From an uncultured Clostridia bacterium (GTDB lineage: Bacteria; Bacillota; Clostridia; Christensenellales; Borkfalkiaceae): DNA of 64,000 nucleotides. Each line of letters begins with the position of its first letter. Position 1 is the stretch's first letter. Both the position numbers and the translations under genes were made by a program. Location of the stretch: assembly GCA_947625605.1 (NCBI GenBank), contig CANQOY010000004.1:26255-90254 (forward strand), written 5' to 3'. This document shows positions 43,240 through 51,909 of the stretch, in pieces. Below the pieces are notes generated by a model that was not told the DNA's origin, searched no databases, and worked only from the letters and a program-made list of their open reading frames with translations.

Positions 43240-45450
43240 ATGGACGAAGAATTGCCGCCCGAGGAAGAAGGCAAAGACGAAAAATCCATCAGTTCGGATC
43301 TGATCCGCGGGCACATCAACACCATCATCCTTCGGGCTCTCTACGACGGCGATAAGTACGGCTATGAGATCATCGCCGAGATCGAGCGCAAGAGCCACGG
43401 GCAGTACTCGCTCAAACAGCCCTCTCTTTACAGCGCGCTGAAACGGCTTGAAAAGGACGGATACGTCAGCTCCTATTGGGGCGGATCCGTTGCGGGCGGC
43501 AGGAGAAAGTACTTCTCCCTCACAGACGAAGGCAAGCTCATCTCCGAGCAGAACCAATCCGAATGGGAATACTCCCGCACCGTCATAGATTCCCTCATTT
43601 CGGACAAGGATTTCGACTTCGGCAATCCCCCGCCCGCTTCCGTCAACATGCGCGTGCTCAAAAATTCCACGTCCCGCGTGCCCTCCCGCGAGGGAGCGGA
43701 CGACGGCTTGGACTACGAGCCGATCTTCGATGACGCTCCCGATCTCGACCGCATCAACGCGGAGATCGCGGAAAAGAACGCCGAGATCGCCAACGCGAAG
43801 CTGGCCCTCGAAGAGGAGAGAAGGCAGTTCGAGGAGGAAAAGAACGCCGTTCTTGACGCCGAGCGCATGGCCCTCGAAGAGGAAATGAAGGCGCGCGGCG
43901 AGGCGGAAAAGGAGCGGCTCGAACGCGAGATCGAGGAGCGCGAACGCTCCCTTCTCGCCGAAAGCGAACGGTTGGAGCAGCTCCGTCTCGAACAGATGCA
44001 GGCCGAAAACGAACAGGCGCATGCCAGAGAGGCGGACCGTGCAGAGGCAGAGGCCCGCATGGAAGAGCGCATGCAGCTCCTCGAAAAGGAGGAGACGGAG
44101 AGAAGAGCCGCCCTCGAAGCCGAGGAACAGGAGCGCCGCCGCATGCTCGACGAGGAAGAGGCCTCCCGCAAGGCCGCCCTCGACGCGGAAGAGCAGGAAC
44201 GGACGCGCATTCTCAATGAAGAAGAGGCTTCCAAAAAGGCCGCGCTCGACGCAGAGGAGCAGGAACGCCGCCGCATTCTCGACGAAGAAGAGGCTTCCAG
44301 AAAGGCTGCCCTCGACGCAGAGGAGGCCTCCCGCAAGGCCGCGCTCGACGCAGAAGAGCAGGAACGCCGCCGCATTCTCGACGAAGAAGAGACTTCCAGA
44401 AAGGCCGCCCTCGAAGCAGAGGAGACCTCCCGCAAGGCCGCGCTCGACGAGGAGATCGCCTCTCATAAAAAGGCTCTCGAAGACGCCGAAGCGCTCAGGC
44501 ATGCCGCTGAAGCGCAGAATGCGGACCGCATCAAGTTCCTCGAACAGGAGATGCGCGACCGCGAGGCATATTATAACGACGAACGCAACCGCTTTGCGGA
44601 TCTTCTCCGCCGTCGCGACGAGCAGATCGAACAGGAGCGGCGCGCCCATTCCGCCGACTTGGTCGAACAGGAACAGCGCATCCTGCGCGAACAGGAGGCG
44701 GTCTTCCGCCGCCGCGAACAGGAGCTTCTGCACAAAAACTATCTCGACCTCGTCAGCAGCCCTCCCCAACCCGCTCCCGATCCCAAGGACTATACCTACT
44801 ACACCTCTCCCGCAGACCGGCCCGCCGCGCCCGCGCCTGCCGGCGGAAAGGATTACCGCGACGTCGTCCAACGCATCCTTTCCGGCACGGCCCAAAGGCA
44901 GGAGGAACCCGCGGAATCGCTCTCGATCGACGGGATCGATTTCCATGATCTCGAATCCCGCGCCGCGCACGACGGCATCCGCATCACCACGACGGGCAGT
45001 CGGCTCGCCCAAAGGAATGAGGAGCCCGCTCTGCTGGTCCATAAGGGCAAGGCGCTCTTTCTGAGCGCGATCGTCGTGTTCCTGCTGTGCGTCGTGGAAG
45101 GAGCCATCACGTTTGCCGTGCGGAAACAGTACGGGATCCCCCTCTTTGAACCGTGGTTCATCTGCCTTGCGGGGCTCGCCCTGCTCCTCGTGACGGGGCT
45201 CGCCTATGCCAACCATTGGGGCAGACGCGCCATTCGGGGAACGACCTACCGCGTGCTGATCAATGCCGTCGTCGCATTCGTGCTCTGCATCATCATCACG
45301 CTCATCGTTGCCCTCGCCGCCAAGATCGACTTTGCAAGCTCTTCCGACATTGCAGCCTACATCGTCGTCCCCGCGATCTTCTTCTTCGGCATCGTGGTAT
45401 TCGGGATCTGCTACTATCTCCTCACCCGTTCGGGAAGAAAGAAAGATTAA
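43240..45450 (+). CDS. PadR-type regulator fused to a coiled coil and four membrane helices
   Basis: The protein has 736 residues. Residues 18-105 are a PadR winged helix-turn-helix (INTIILRALYDGDKYGYEI, SLYSALKRLEKDGYV, GRRKYFSLTDEG). Residues 165-505 are a long charged coiled coil containing several copies of a 21-residue unit (EEASRKAALDAEEQERRRIL). A Pro-rich linker (505-600) leads to four hydrophobic helices (605-728) and a basic end. It has no signal peptide, so the DNA-binding end should stay in the cytoplasm with the C-terminus in the membrane. PadR proteins usually have 110-180 residues. It is probably a membrane-tethered regulator or scaffold. It has its own consensus promoter with a possible PadR operator. 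Confidence 0.85.
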   Translation: MDEELPPEEEGKDEKSISSDLIRGHINTIILRALYDGDKYGYEIIAEIERKSHGQYSLKQPSLYSALKRLEKDGYVSSYWGGSVAGGRRKYFSLTDEGKLISEQNQSEWEYSRTVIDSLISDKDFDFGNPPPASVNMRVLKNSTSRVPSREGADDGLDYEPIFDDAPDLDRINAEIAEKNAEIANAKLALEEERRQFEEEKNAVLDAERMALEEEMKARGEAEKERLEREIEERERSLLAESERLEQLRLEQMQAENEQAHAREADRAEAEARMEERMQLLEKEETERRAALEAEEQERRRMLDEEEASRKAALDAEEQERTRILNEEEASKKAALDAEEQERRRILDEEEASRKAALDAEEASRKAALDAEEQERRRILDEEETSRKAALEAEETSRKAALDEEIASHKKALEDAEALRHAAEAQNADRIKFLEQEMRDREAYYNDERNRFADLLRRRDEQIEQERRAHSADLVEQEQRILREQEAVFRRREQELLHKNYLDLVSSPPQPAPDPKDYTYYTSPADRPAAPAPAGGKDYRDVVQRILSGTAQRQEEPAESLSIDGIDFHDLESRAAHDGIRITTTGSRLAQRNEEPALLVHKGKALFLSAIVVFLLCVVEGAITFAVRKQYGIPLFEPWFICLAGLALLLVTGLAYANHWGRRAIRGTTYRVLINAVVAFVLCIIITLIVALAAKIDFASSSDIAAYIVVPAIFFFGIVVFGICYYLLTRSGRKKD
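44090..44470 (+). repeat. Tandem repeat within the coiled-coil region
   Basis: About five to six imperfect copies of a 63-bp unit encode EEASRKAALDAEEQERRRIL-type residues. One shorter duplication is also present. Copy number may vary between strains. Confidence 0.75.
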
Positions 45451-45460
45451 AGAACATGAG

Positions 45461-45489
45461 AAAAGACCGCCCCGAGAGGCGGTCTTTTT
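45461..45489. terminator. Bidirectional terminator between the PadR fusion and the ROK kinase
   Basis: An 11-bp perfect stem (AAAAGACCGCC / GGCGGTCTTTT) with a 6-nt loop and T-run lies between two convergent genes. Confidence 0.9.
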
Positions 45490-45501
45490 ATATACGGAAT
45501 G

Positions 45502-46455
45502 TCAGGAATGAAGCCGATCCCGCGCGTATTCGGCCGCGCCGAACAGGCCTGCGTCGTTGCCCAAGCTCGCGAGGAGCAGCTCGAAAGGCGCATACTGCTC
45601 CGAGACGTACAGCCGCGGATACACATATTCCCTGAGCGGCGTCAAGAGTTTCTCTCCCGCCGCGGAGACGCCTCCGCCGAGCAGGACCGCTTGGGGGCGC
45701 AGGAGATTGACGAGATTGACGATCCCTTCCCCGAGCGCGGCAAAATATTCGGAGAGCACGGCCTTTGCGCTCGCATCGTGCTTTTGCGCCGCCGAGAACG
45801 CCGTCTTGCCGTCCGCGTCGTCGAGACTGATGGCGAATCTCCACATGAGGCTGTTGCGGTTGCGCTGCATCTCCTCGCGGGTGAGGCGGATGAGCGCCGT
45901 CGCGGAGGCGTAGATCTCATAGCATCCCCTCCTGCCGCACGTGCAGAGCTCGCCGTTCTGGCGGATGACGGTGTGCCCGAACTCGGTCCCCGCGCCGCGG
46001 AACCCCTCGAAGAGCTTCCCGCCGATGACGATGCCGCTTCCGATCCCCGTCCCGATGGTGATGAGCGCACAGTCCTCATAAGCCTTCCCCGCGCCGTACT
46101 TGGCTTCCCCGAGCGCGGCCGCATTCGCATCGTTGAGCACAAAGACGGGCTTCCCCGAGTAGCGCTCCACCATGGAGGCGAGGCGCACGTCCTTCCATCC
46201 GAAGTTGGACCAGAGCACGACCGTTCCCGTCGCCCCGTCGATCACGCCGGGAGACCCGATGCCGATCGCCTCCACCTCCTCAAAGGGGATCCCCGCAAGC
46301 TCCGCCGCGCGCATACTCAGTCTCGTGAGCGCAAACGCGGTCTCTTCGGGAGAATTGCTTGCCGAAGTCTCCATGCGGGCCCTTTCCGTGAGCGTTGCCC
46401 CGTCCAGACAGGCCGCCTTTGCGGACATTCCTCCCAAATCGATTCCTACGATCAT
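45502..46455 (-). CDS. ROK family glucokinase
   Basis: This 317-residue sugar kinase has the phosphate loop GIDLGGMSAKAA (residues 4-15) and VLNDANAAALGE with catalytic Asp (near 108). It also has the zinc-binding ROK motif CTCGRRGCYE (near 171-180). It probably phosphorylates glucose or a related hexose with ATP. It is the last gene of the DUF1934-MBL-rho operon, 14 bp after rho. Confidence 0.9.
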   Translation of the reverse strand: MIVGIDLGGMSAKAACLDGATLTERARMETSASNSPEETAFALTRLSMRAAELAGIPFEEVEAIGIGSPGVIDGATGTVVLWSNFGWKDVRLASMVERYSGKPVFVLNDANAAALGEAKYGAGKAYEDCALITIGTGIGSGIVIGGKLFEGFRGAGTEFGHTVIRQNGELCTCGRRGCYEIYASATALIRLTREEMQRNRNSLMWRFAISLDDADGKTAFSAAQKHDASAKAVLSEYFAALGEGIVNLVNLLRPQAVLLGGGVSAAGEKLLTPLREYVYPRLYVSEQYAPFELLLASLGNDAGLFGAAEYARDRLHS

Positions 46456-46468
46456 AGTTCGCTCCTTA

Positions 46469-47962
46469 TCAAATGGTATTTTTGAAGATCTTCATCCATT
46501 CGGGAAGGCGGTTGATGAATTCGCCGTTCGATCCCGTTTTTTTCAGCATATCAATGATCCCCGCAACGTTTTCGGTCAGTCCCCTCTCTCTGAGTTTATA
46601 GACTGCCGCGAGCTCCTCTTTCGAGAGAAGCATCTCCTCCTTTCGGGTGCCCGAGCGGCGGATATCTATGGCGGGGAAGATCCTGCGCTCCGCAAGATCG
46701 CGGGAGAGGAAAATATCGGCGTTGCCCGTTCCCTTGAATTCCTCGTAGATGATGTCGTCCATGCGGCTGCCCGTCTCCACGAGCGCGGTCGCGAGAATGG
46801 TCAGGCTCCCCGCCTCGACCGTGTTGCGTGCCGCACCGAAGAAGCGCTTGGGTTCGGCAAATGCGCCCGCGTCCAGACCGCCCGTGAGCGTCTTTCCCGT
46901 ACTCTCGATTACATTATTATAAGCGCGCGTGAGCTTGGTGATGGAGTCGAGCAGGATGACGACGTCTTTCCCCAGCTCCGCCATGCGCTTGGCGTGCGCG
47001 AGCGTGAGTTCTGCGGCCCGGATGTGGTGCTCCGCACCTTCGTCAAAAGTGGAATACACGACTTCGGCGTTCTTCACGGTCATGCGGATATCCGTCACTT
47101 CCTCGGGCCGCTCGTCGATGAGCAGAATGATCAGGTTGATCTCCCGATGATTTTCGGAAATTGCGCCCGCGATGGACTTCAAAAGCGTCGTCTTGCCCGC
47201 CTTGGGAGGCGCAATGATGAGCGCGCGCTGCCCCTTTCCGATGGGAGCAAACAGGTCGAGCATGCGGAGGGAGGTCTCGCCGCAGTTTTCGGAGAGCGCG
47301 ATCTTCTCCCGCGCATAGTCCGCCGTGAGGTTATCGAAGAGCGGACGCTGCTCATAGCGGCCGATTTCGAGCCCGTTGACGCTGAGGATCTCATCGACGG
47401 CGGCGGAGTCGTTCTTCTGCCTCGGCTTGGCGGTGCAGGCGATCACGTCGCCCTCGCGCAGCCTGTAAGAATGGATCACGGGAGAGGGAATGAATACGTC
47501 GCCCTCCGGAGAAGGCTGGCAATTCTTCGCGCGGGTGAAGCCGTACCCCCCCTGCGTGACTTCGAGGATCCCCCTGTTGACGGCAGGCGGCTCGCCCTTT
47601 TCGGATGACGCGACGACCAAGGGCCGACGCGGGTCCTCGCGGTACGTCGGGCGCGTCTCGGGGCGCTCTGCCTCTTCCGGCGTCTCCTCGTCCGAGACGT
47701 TTTGGAATTCGAGGCGGAACTTTTCAAGGACGTCGGTGATCCGCGGATCCACGCTGGTCTGCTTTGCAGGCGCGCCGCGATTGTTCTTCGGCGCGGGACC
47801 GCTCTTGCCCGCAATGATATCCGAGATCGCATTGACGAGCTTCTCCTTGGGGATGGCGGCAGGCTGGGCCACGCCGCACTGCCTTCCCACCACCCGAAGA
47901 TCCATCAGATGGATCCCGCACAAATAGTCGTGCAAACTCTGTTCTAACTCTTTCCTGTTCAT
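46469..47962 (-). CDS. rho: Transcription termination factor Rho
   Basis: This 497-residue hexameric RNA helicase has an N-terminal Rho_N region, a charged Ala/Pro-rich linker (residues 50-120), an RNA-binding cold-shock-like domain ([33 protein letters not shown]) and the ATPase core. The core has a Walker A at [15 protein letters not shown] (near 265) and a Walker B at [17 protein letters not shown]. It terminates untranslated transcripts. The start overlaps the stop of the metallo-hydrolase gene (ATGA). Confidence 0.96.
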   Translation of the reverse strand: MNRKELEQSLHDYLCGIHLMDLRVVGRQCGVAQPAAIPKEKLVNAISDIIAGKSGPAPKNNRGAPAKQTSVDPRITDVLEKFRLEFQNVSDEETPEEAERPETRPTYREDPRRPLVVASSEKGEPPAVNRGILEVTQGGYGFTRAKNCQPSPEGDVFIPSPVIHSYRLREGDVIACTAKPRQKNDSAAVDEILSVNGLEIGRYEQRPLFDNLTADYAREKIALSENCGETSLRMLDLFAPIGKGQRALIIAPPKAGKTTLLKSIAGAISENHREINLIILLIDERPEEVTDIRMTVKNAEVVYSTFDEGAEHHIRAAELTLAHAKRMAELGKDVVILLDSITKLTRAYNNVIESTGKTLTGGLDAGAFAEPKRFFGAARNTVEAGSLTILATALVETGSRMDDIIYEEFKGTGNADIFLSRDLAERRIFPAIDIRRSGTRKEEMLLSKEELAAVYKLRERGLTENVAGIIDMLKKTGSNGEFINRLPEWMKIFKNTI

Positions 47963-48594
47963 ATCTTCTCCCTTTGCAAGATGATGATTTTCGTGTTTTC
48001 TCCCCCTGCGGGCGTGTACGCTCCCTGCACAGCCTCCACGGGATACTTTCCCGCAAGCGCGCCGAGGAACGCGTCCGGCCCCGCGATGTCGATGTTGAGG
48101 TCCTCCGTCTTATAGTGCATGGGGATGACCGCCGCGGGCCGCAGGCGGCCGATATACTGCGCCGCCGTCAGAGCGTCGATGGTATACCGCCCTCCCACGG
48201 GAATGAGCAGCGCGTCGCTCTGCGGGATCGTGCGGGCGCGCGCTTCGGAAAAGGGCTCGCCGAGATCGCCGAGGTGCGTTACGGTCACGCCGTCCGCCTG
48301 GAATGTAAAGATGAGGTTCTTGCCGCGGAGCCTGCCTCCCGCATCGTCATGGTCGCTCGGGATGGCGCGGATGCGGAAATCCCCCACGGCGAACTCTCCT
48401 GCGCGGCAAAAGACGGCCGCCGCGTCCACTCCCGCGACGTTGGCGTGGTCATAATGGCCGTGGCTCACCGTGACTGCGTCCGCATGCACATGCGGCAAAG
48501 GATAGCCGATGTCCCCATACGGATCTGTGACGACCGCGGTGCCCGCCTGTGAAACGAGCATAAAACATGAATGCCCGAGATAGCGTATCTTCAT
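47959..48594 (-). CDS. Metallo-beta-lactamase-fold hydrolase (UPF0173/UlaG-like)
   Basis: This 211-residue MBL-fold protein has the metal motif VSHGHYDHANV (near residue 43), a second ligand region HLGDLGEP (near 107) and an IPMHYKTEDL C-terminal His. It resembles YtkL-type UPF0173 proteins of unknown substrate. Coupled by ATGA overlaps to the DUF1934 gene upstream and rho downstream. Confidence 0.85.
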   Translation of the reverse strand: MKIRYLGHSCFMLVSQAGTAVVTDPYGDIGYPLPHVHADAVTVSHGHYDHANVAGVDAAAVFCRAGEFAVGDFRIRAIPSDHDDAGGRLRGKNLIFTFQADGVTVTHLGDLGEPFSEARARTIPQSDALLIPVGGRYTIDALTAAQYIGRLRPAAVIPMHYKTEDLNIDIAGPDAFLGALAGKYPVEAVQGAYTPAGGENTKIIILQREKI

Positions 48595-48980
48595 AAATTC
48601 TCCGAATTGATCTGAACGGTCAAATGAAAGGGCGCGGACCCGCCCTCAAACAACAGTTCGTAATCGATTTCAACGGCGACAGCTTCGGGAGACCCCCGAA
48701 AGACGTACCCATCCGTTCGCAAGGGGATCTCGCCGTCCGCGACCTCGCTCCGCATCCGCATTGAGGTGCGCGCACCTGCGCGAAAGACCGCCGAAAGAAC
48801 GAGCCGACCGCGTCGGCGCATGGAAAAGACGCGCTCATTGAAGCGCAAAGAAACCTCGTCTCCGTCCTGCAAATATGCAGCGCGGACCGCGTTCTCCGCC
48901 CTATCCCACGCACCCGCCGCGGAAAAGATCTTCGTCTCCCCCTCGGATGTGGATTCGATCCGGACTGTACAACCAATCAT
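48591..48980 (-). CDS. DUF1934 (YwiB-like) protein
   Basis: This protein of about 129 residues (MIGCTVRIESTSEGETKIFSAAG...) resembles the DUF1934/YwiB family, a small beta-barrel like calycins, function unknown. I chose the ATG at 48980; the next in-frame ATG upstream lies inside the -10 element. The promoter's -10 ends only 10 nt before the ATG and there is no ribosome binding site, so the message is probably leaderless. It heads the operon with the MBL hydrolase, rho and ROK kinase. Confidence 0.75.
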   Translation of the reverse strand: MIGCTVRIESTSEGETKIFSAAGAWDRAENAVRAAYLQDGDEVSLRFNERVFSMRRRGRLVLSAVFRAGARTSMRMRSEVADGEIPLRTDGYVFRGSPEAVAVEIDYELLFEGGSAPFHLTVQINSENL

Positions 48981-48990
48981 TGACTGCACC

Positions 48991-49019
48991 ATTATATAAC
49001 AAAAATAAAAATTTGTAAA
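48991..49019 (-). promoter_or_regulatory. Promoter of the DUF1934-rho operon
   Basis: Minus-strand TTTACA (49014-49019), 17-bp spacer, TATAAT (48991-48996), ending 10 nt upstream of the ATG. The predicted transcript would have a leader of only a few bases. Confidence 0.75.
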
Positions 49020-49089
49020 TAGATTAAAAGAAGATTTATCCTCGACTTTGCACGAATTTGGGAAAAATCGCGGGCGGCCGAACGGGGAA

Positions 49090-49114
49090 TATGTCACGCA
49101 TAGTACTATGCTAA
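49090..49114 (+). repeat. Palindromic intergenic repeat, copy 4
   Basis: TATGTCACGCATAGTACTAT followed by GCTAA. The 12-bp core CATAGTACTATG is a perfect palindrome. It lies 16 bp past the YgjP-like gene stop. Confidence 0.8.
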
Positions 49115-49130
49115 TCGCCAAATATGAGGC

Positions 49131-49766
49131 TTACAGACAGGTCGCCCAGAGATATTTCTTCAATTCCGCCCGCCGCGCGGCGTAGTCGGGCAGGATGCGC
49201 CCCACCTCCCTCCAAAATCCCGCGCTGTGATCCATGCGGCGGGTATGGCACAGTTCGTGCACGGCGAGATATTCCGCAAGCCGATCGGGTAGAAAGGCGG
49301 TGCGGAAGGAAAACGCGATCCCCCTTTTTGAACTGCACGAACCCCATCTTCCGCGCGCGGAAGTTACGGTGAGCGAGGCATAGGAAAAGCCGTACCTCCC
49401 GCAGTATGCGTCGAGAAGCGCCTTCATGCGCTGCCGCGTCAGCCGCCTGAGCAAGCCTTCCAGCGCCCGCTCTCTCCCTTCGGCGGGAAGTATGACCGCG
49501 TCTGCGCAAATGCGGGCGTGGGGACCCGCCGTGATGCGAAGCGGCCGCCCCGCGATCTCGATCGTTTCCCCGTCCGCGAGGGAGATCTTTCCCCTCTCGT
49601 ATTCGCGCAGGCGCCGTTCCAGCCATGCGGCATGGCGGCTCACAAAGGCGCGCACCGCCTCGTCTGTTGCGGAGAGCGGCGCGCGGACGACCGCCTTTCC
49701 CTCCCGCGTGACGGAGAGCGACATCGTCTTTCTTTTGCTGCGCACAACTTCGTACGTCTCGTACAT
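49131..49766 (-). CDS. YgjP-like (DUF45) zinc metallopeptidase
   Basis: This protein of about 211 residues carries the zincin motif VHELCHTRRMDHSAGFW (HExxH with a third His) and the DUF45 features RWGSCSSKRGIAFSFR. The family resembles SprT/M48 peptidases; substrates are poorly known. I favour the ATG at 49766; the ATG at 49778 is only adjacent to the GGGGAGG site. Its start lies within the aroA promoter on the other strand. Confidence 0.82.
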   Translation of the reverse strand: MYETYEVVRSKRKTMSLSVTREGKAVVRAPLSATDEAVRAFVSRHAAWLERRLREYERGKISLADGETIEIAGRPLRITAGPHARICADAVILPAEGRERALEGLLRRLTRQRMKALLDAYCGRYGFSYASLTVTSARGRWGSCSSKRGIAFSFRTAFLPDRLAEYLAVHELCHTRRMDHSAGFWREVGRILPDYAARRAELKKYLWATCL

Positions 49767-49771
49767 CTCTC

Positions 49772-49800
49772 TTGACATCCTCCCCTTTTTGCGCTATATT
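49772..49800 (+). promoter_or_regulatory. Promoter of aroA, close to the start codon
   Basis: TTGACA (49772-49777), 17-bp spacer, TATATT (49795-49800), only 11 nt before the ATG at 49812 and with no ribosome binding site. Leaderless translation is likely. Confidence 0.75.
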
Positions 49801-49811
49801 ATTATTCGAAT

Positions 49812-51071
49812 ATGGATATTTATCAAGTCGTTCCCGTGCGGGAAGGCGGAGACGCCGCCGTCTCCGTGCCCTCCTCCAAGAGCATTTTCAGCCGCGCGCT
49901 CATCCTTGCGGCCTTTCATGAGGGCAAAACCTTGCTCCGCACAGGCGCGCTCTGCGCGGATTCGCGCACCCTCCTCGGCTGCCTCTCCGCACTCGGGATC
50001 GAGACGCAAGAGAATCCGGACGGGATCGCCGTATACGGCGGAGACCCTGCCCCGCACGCCGCGCTCAACGTCGGCAGTTCGGGGACGGCGGCGCGCTTTT
50101 TGACGGCTGCGCTTGCCCTCCGCGGCGGCGACTATCTGTTCGACGCCTCCGCGCAAATGAGAGCCCGCCCCATGGACATGCTCCCCCTGCTCGATGCGGA
50201 AGGTGTTCGCTTCGACTACTTGGGCGAACGCGGCCGCTTCCCGTTCCGCCTGCGCAGTGAAGGCGGCTTCCCGCGGAGCATGACGGCGGATACCGCGACG
50301 AGCACGCAGTTCGCGAGCGCGTTTTTGCTTGCGGCGGGGCTCGGGACGCAACCCTTTACGCTGCGGCTCACGGGCCCCCGCAAGGAAAATCCCTACCTCG
50401 ATCTGACGGCGGACGTACTCCGCGCGTTCGGCGCGCAATGCGAGCGGCGGGAGGATCTCTTCGACATCATCCCCTCGCACGCAGCTCCCGCCGAATACAG
50501 CGTGCCGCCCGACCTCTCTTCCGCATGCTATTTCTATGCCGCGGCGCTCTTACTTCGCAAAAACATCCTCGTGCGGGGCGCCTATGCGGACCGCAGACAG
50601 CCCGATTTCCGCTTCCTGCGCCTGTTGGAGGAGCGGGGCGTCGCCTTCGCCCAAACCCCGGAGGGGCTCCGTGCGGACGGCGGAACTGCGCCGCACTTCT
50701 CCGGGTTCGACGTCGATGCGCGCGACTTTTCCGATCAGGCGCTCACGCTCGCCGCGCTCGCACCGTTTGCCACCTCCCCCACGCGCCTCCGCGGCATTGC
50801 GCACATCCGCAGGCAGGAATGCGATCGGATCCGCGCGATCGCGGAAAATCTCACGGCGCTCGGGGTCCCCGCGCGGGAGACGGCGGACGGCGTCGAGATC
50901 GAGCCCGCGCTCCCGCACGGCGGCACGGTCAAAACATACGGCGATCATCGCGTGGCGATGGCCTTTTCCCTGATCGGGCTCAAAGTTGACGGCATACGCA
51001 TCGAAGATCCGTCCTGTACGGACAAGACCTTCCCGCACTACTTTGATGCCCTCGAAGAGCTCACCCGATGA
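49812..51071 (+). CDS. aroA: 3-phosphoshikimate 1-carboxyvinyltransferase (EPSP synthase)
   Basis: This 419-residue enzyme transfers enolpyruvate from PEP to shikimate-3-phosphate in aromatic amino acid synthesis. Motifs: VPSSKSIFSRALILAA (residues 19-34; the family's PGSKS site), GSSGTAARFL (near 87), RPMDMLPLL (near 118), DLSSACYFYAAALL (near 235) and GDHRVAMAFSL near the C-terminus. The family consensus has SNR where this has FSR. No other shikimate genes are nearby. It overlaps the convergent phosphatase gene by 11 bp. Confidence 0.94.
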   Translation: MDIYQVVPVREGGDAAVSVPSSKSIFSRALILAAFHEGKTLLRTGALCADSRTLLGCLSALGIETQENPDGIAVYGGDPAPHAALNVGSSGTAARFLTAALALRGGDYLFDASAQMRARPMDMLPLLDAEGVRFDYLGERGRFPFRLRSEGGFPRSMTADTATSTQFASAFLLAAGLGTQPFTLRLTGPRKENPYLDLTADVLRAFGAQCERREDLFDIIPSHAAPAEYSVPPDLSSACYFYAAALLLRKNILVRGAYADRRQPDFRFLRLLEERGVAFAQTPEGLRADGGTAPHFSGFDVDARDFSDQALTLAALAPFATSPTRLRGIAHIRRQECDRIRAIAENLTALGVPARETADGVEIEPALPHGGTVKTYGDHRVAMAFSLIGLKVDGIRIEDPSCTDKTFPHYFDALEELTR

Positions 51072-51528
51072 GGCCGCGCGCGTCGAGAAAGCGAAAGAGC
51101 CCCTCGACCCCCTCGGCAATGTCGGCGAACGTCGCGTCAAAGTCGCCGGTATACCAAGGGTCGGCAATGGGGCGCGGATGATCGGTGTAGTCGAGAAGCA
51201 GCGAAAGTTTCTCCGAATTGCGGCCTTTCAGGATCGCACGCATGCAGCGCAGATTTTCCTCATCCATTCCGATGAGAAGATCGTACCGCTCTCCGTCCTC
51301 CTCCCGCATCAGGCGCGCCCTGTGCGGAACGGACGCGATCCCCTCCTGCGCGAGTTTTCTCCGCGTGCCGATGTGGGGAGGGTTTCCGAGCTCATCCGCA
51401 TGCGTTGCGGCCGAGGACACGGCGACCTTTCCGCCGAGCCCCCTCTTTTGTATGCCGTCCGCAAAGACGCTCTCCGCCATCGTCGAACGGCAAATATTTC
51501 CATGACAAACGAACAATATGCTGATCAT
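51061..51528 (-). CDS. Low molecular weight protein tyrosine phosphatase
   Basis: This 155-residue phosphatase has the N-terminal active-site loop VCHGNICRST (Cys8, Arg14) and the general acid Asp in DPWYTGDF (near residue 125). The full family length is present. It dephosphorylates tyrosine or arginine residues; the target is unknown. It is a single gene convergent to aroA. Confidence 0.93.
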   Translation of the reverse strand: MISILFVCHGNICRSTMAESVFADGIQKRGLGGKVAVSSAATHADELGNPPHIGTRRKLAQEGIASVPHRARLMREEDGERYDLLIGMDEENLRCMRAILKGRNSEKLSLLLDYTDHPRPIADPWYTGDFDATFADIAEGVEGLFRFLDARGLIG

Positions 51529-51595
51529 CCCGTTTCCTTTGTGAATGAAATTGAAAAATTAGTAATTTTTTCAGTATTTTATGTCAAAAAAACAA

Positions 51596-51624
51596 TTGCT
51601 TTTCCTGTGACGATTTGGTATAAT
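51596..51624 (+). promoter_or_regulatory. Promoter of the XRE regulator gene
   Basis: TTGCTT (51596-51601), 17-bp spacer, TATAAT (51619-51624), only 6 nt before the ATG. The transcript probably begins at or next to the start codon. Confidence 0.75.
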
Positions 51625-51630
51625 GAGAGT

Positions 51631-51834
51631 ATGAAAATTTTTGCAGAGCGGCTCATGGAGCTGAGAAAAGAAAGAGGCCTTTCACAGGCGACAGTGGCGA
51701 GAGATCTGAGCGTCAGTCTCGGGATCGTTTGTTATTGGGAAACCAACAAGAGCGACCCGACTGCATCCAACATAGCGAAGATCGCTCGCTATTTTAACGT
51801 GACTTCGGATTACCTTCTCGGTCTCTCCGATTAA
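51631..51834 (+). CDS. Small XRE-family transcriptional regulator
   Basis: This 67-residue protein is a Cro/C1-type helix-turn-helix (RLMELRKERGLSQATVARDL; NVTSDYLLGLSD end). It lacks any other domain. Start and promoter geometry indicate a leaderless message, as known for lambda cI. Targets unknown; it may repress itself. Confidence 0.9.
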   Translation: MKIFAERLMELRKERGLSQATVARDLSVSLGIVCYWETNKSDPTASNIAKIARYFNVTSDYLLGLSD

Positions 51835-51909
51835 CGGTATGCCCCATAAAATTTCATATTCGGTTGCGGCATACTGCGGATAAAGCACGTTTTCATACCG
51901 ACAGTCCTT

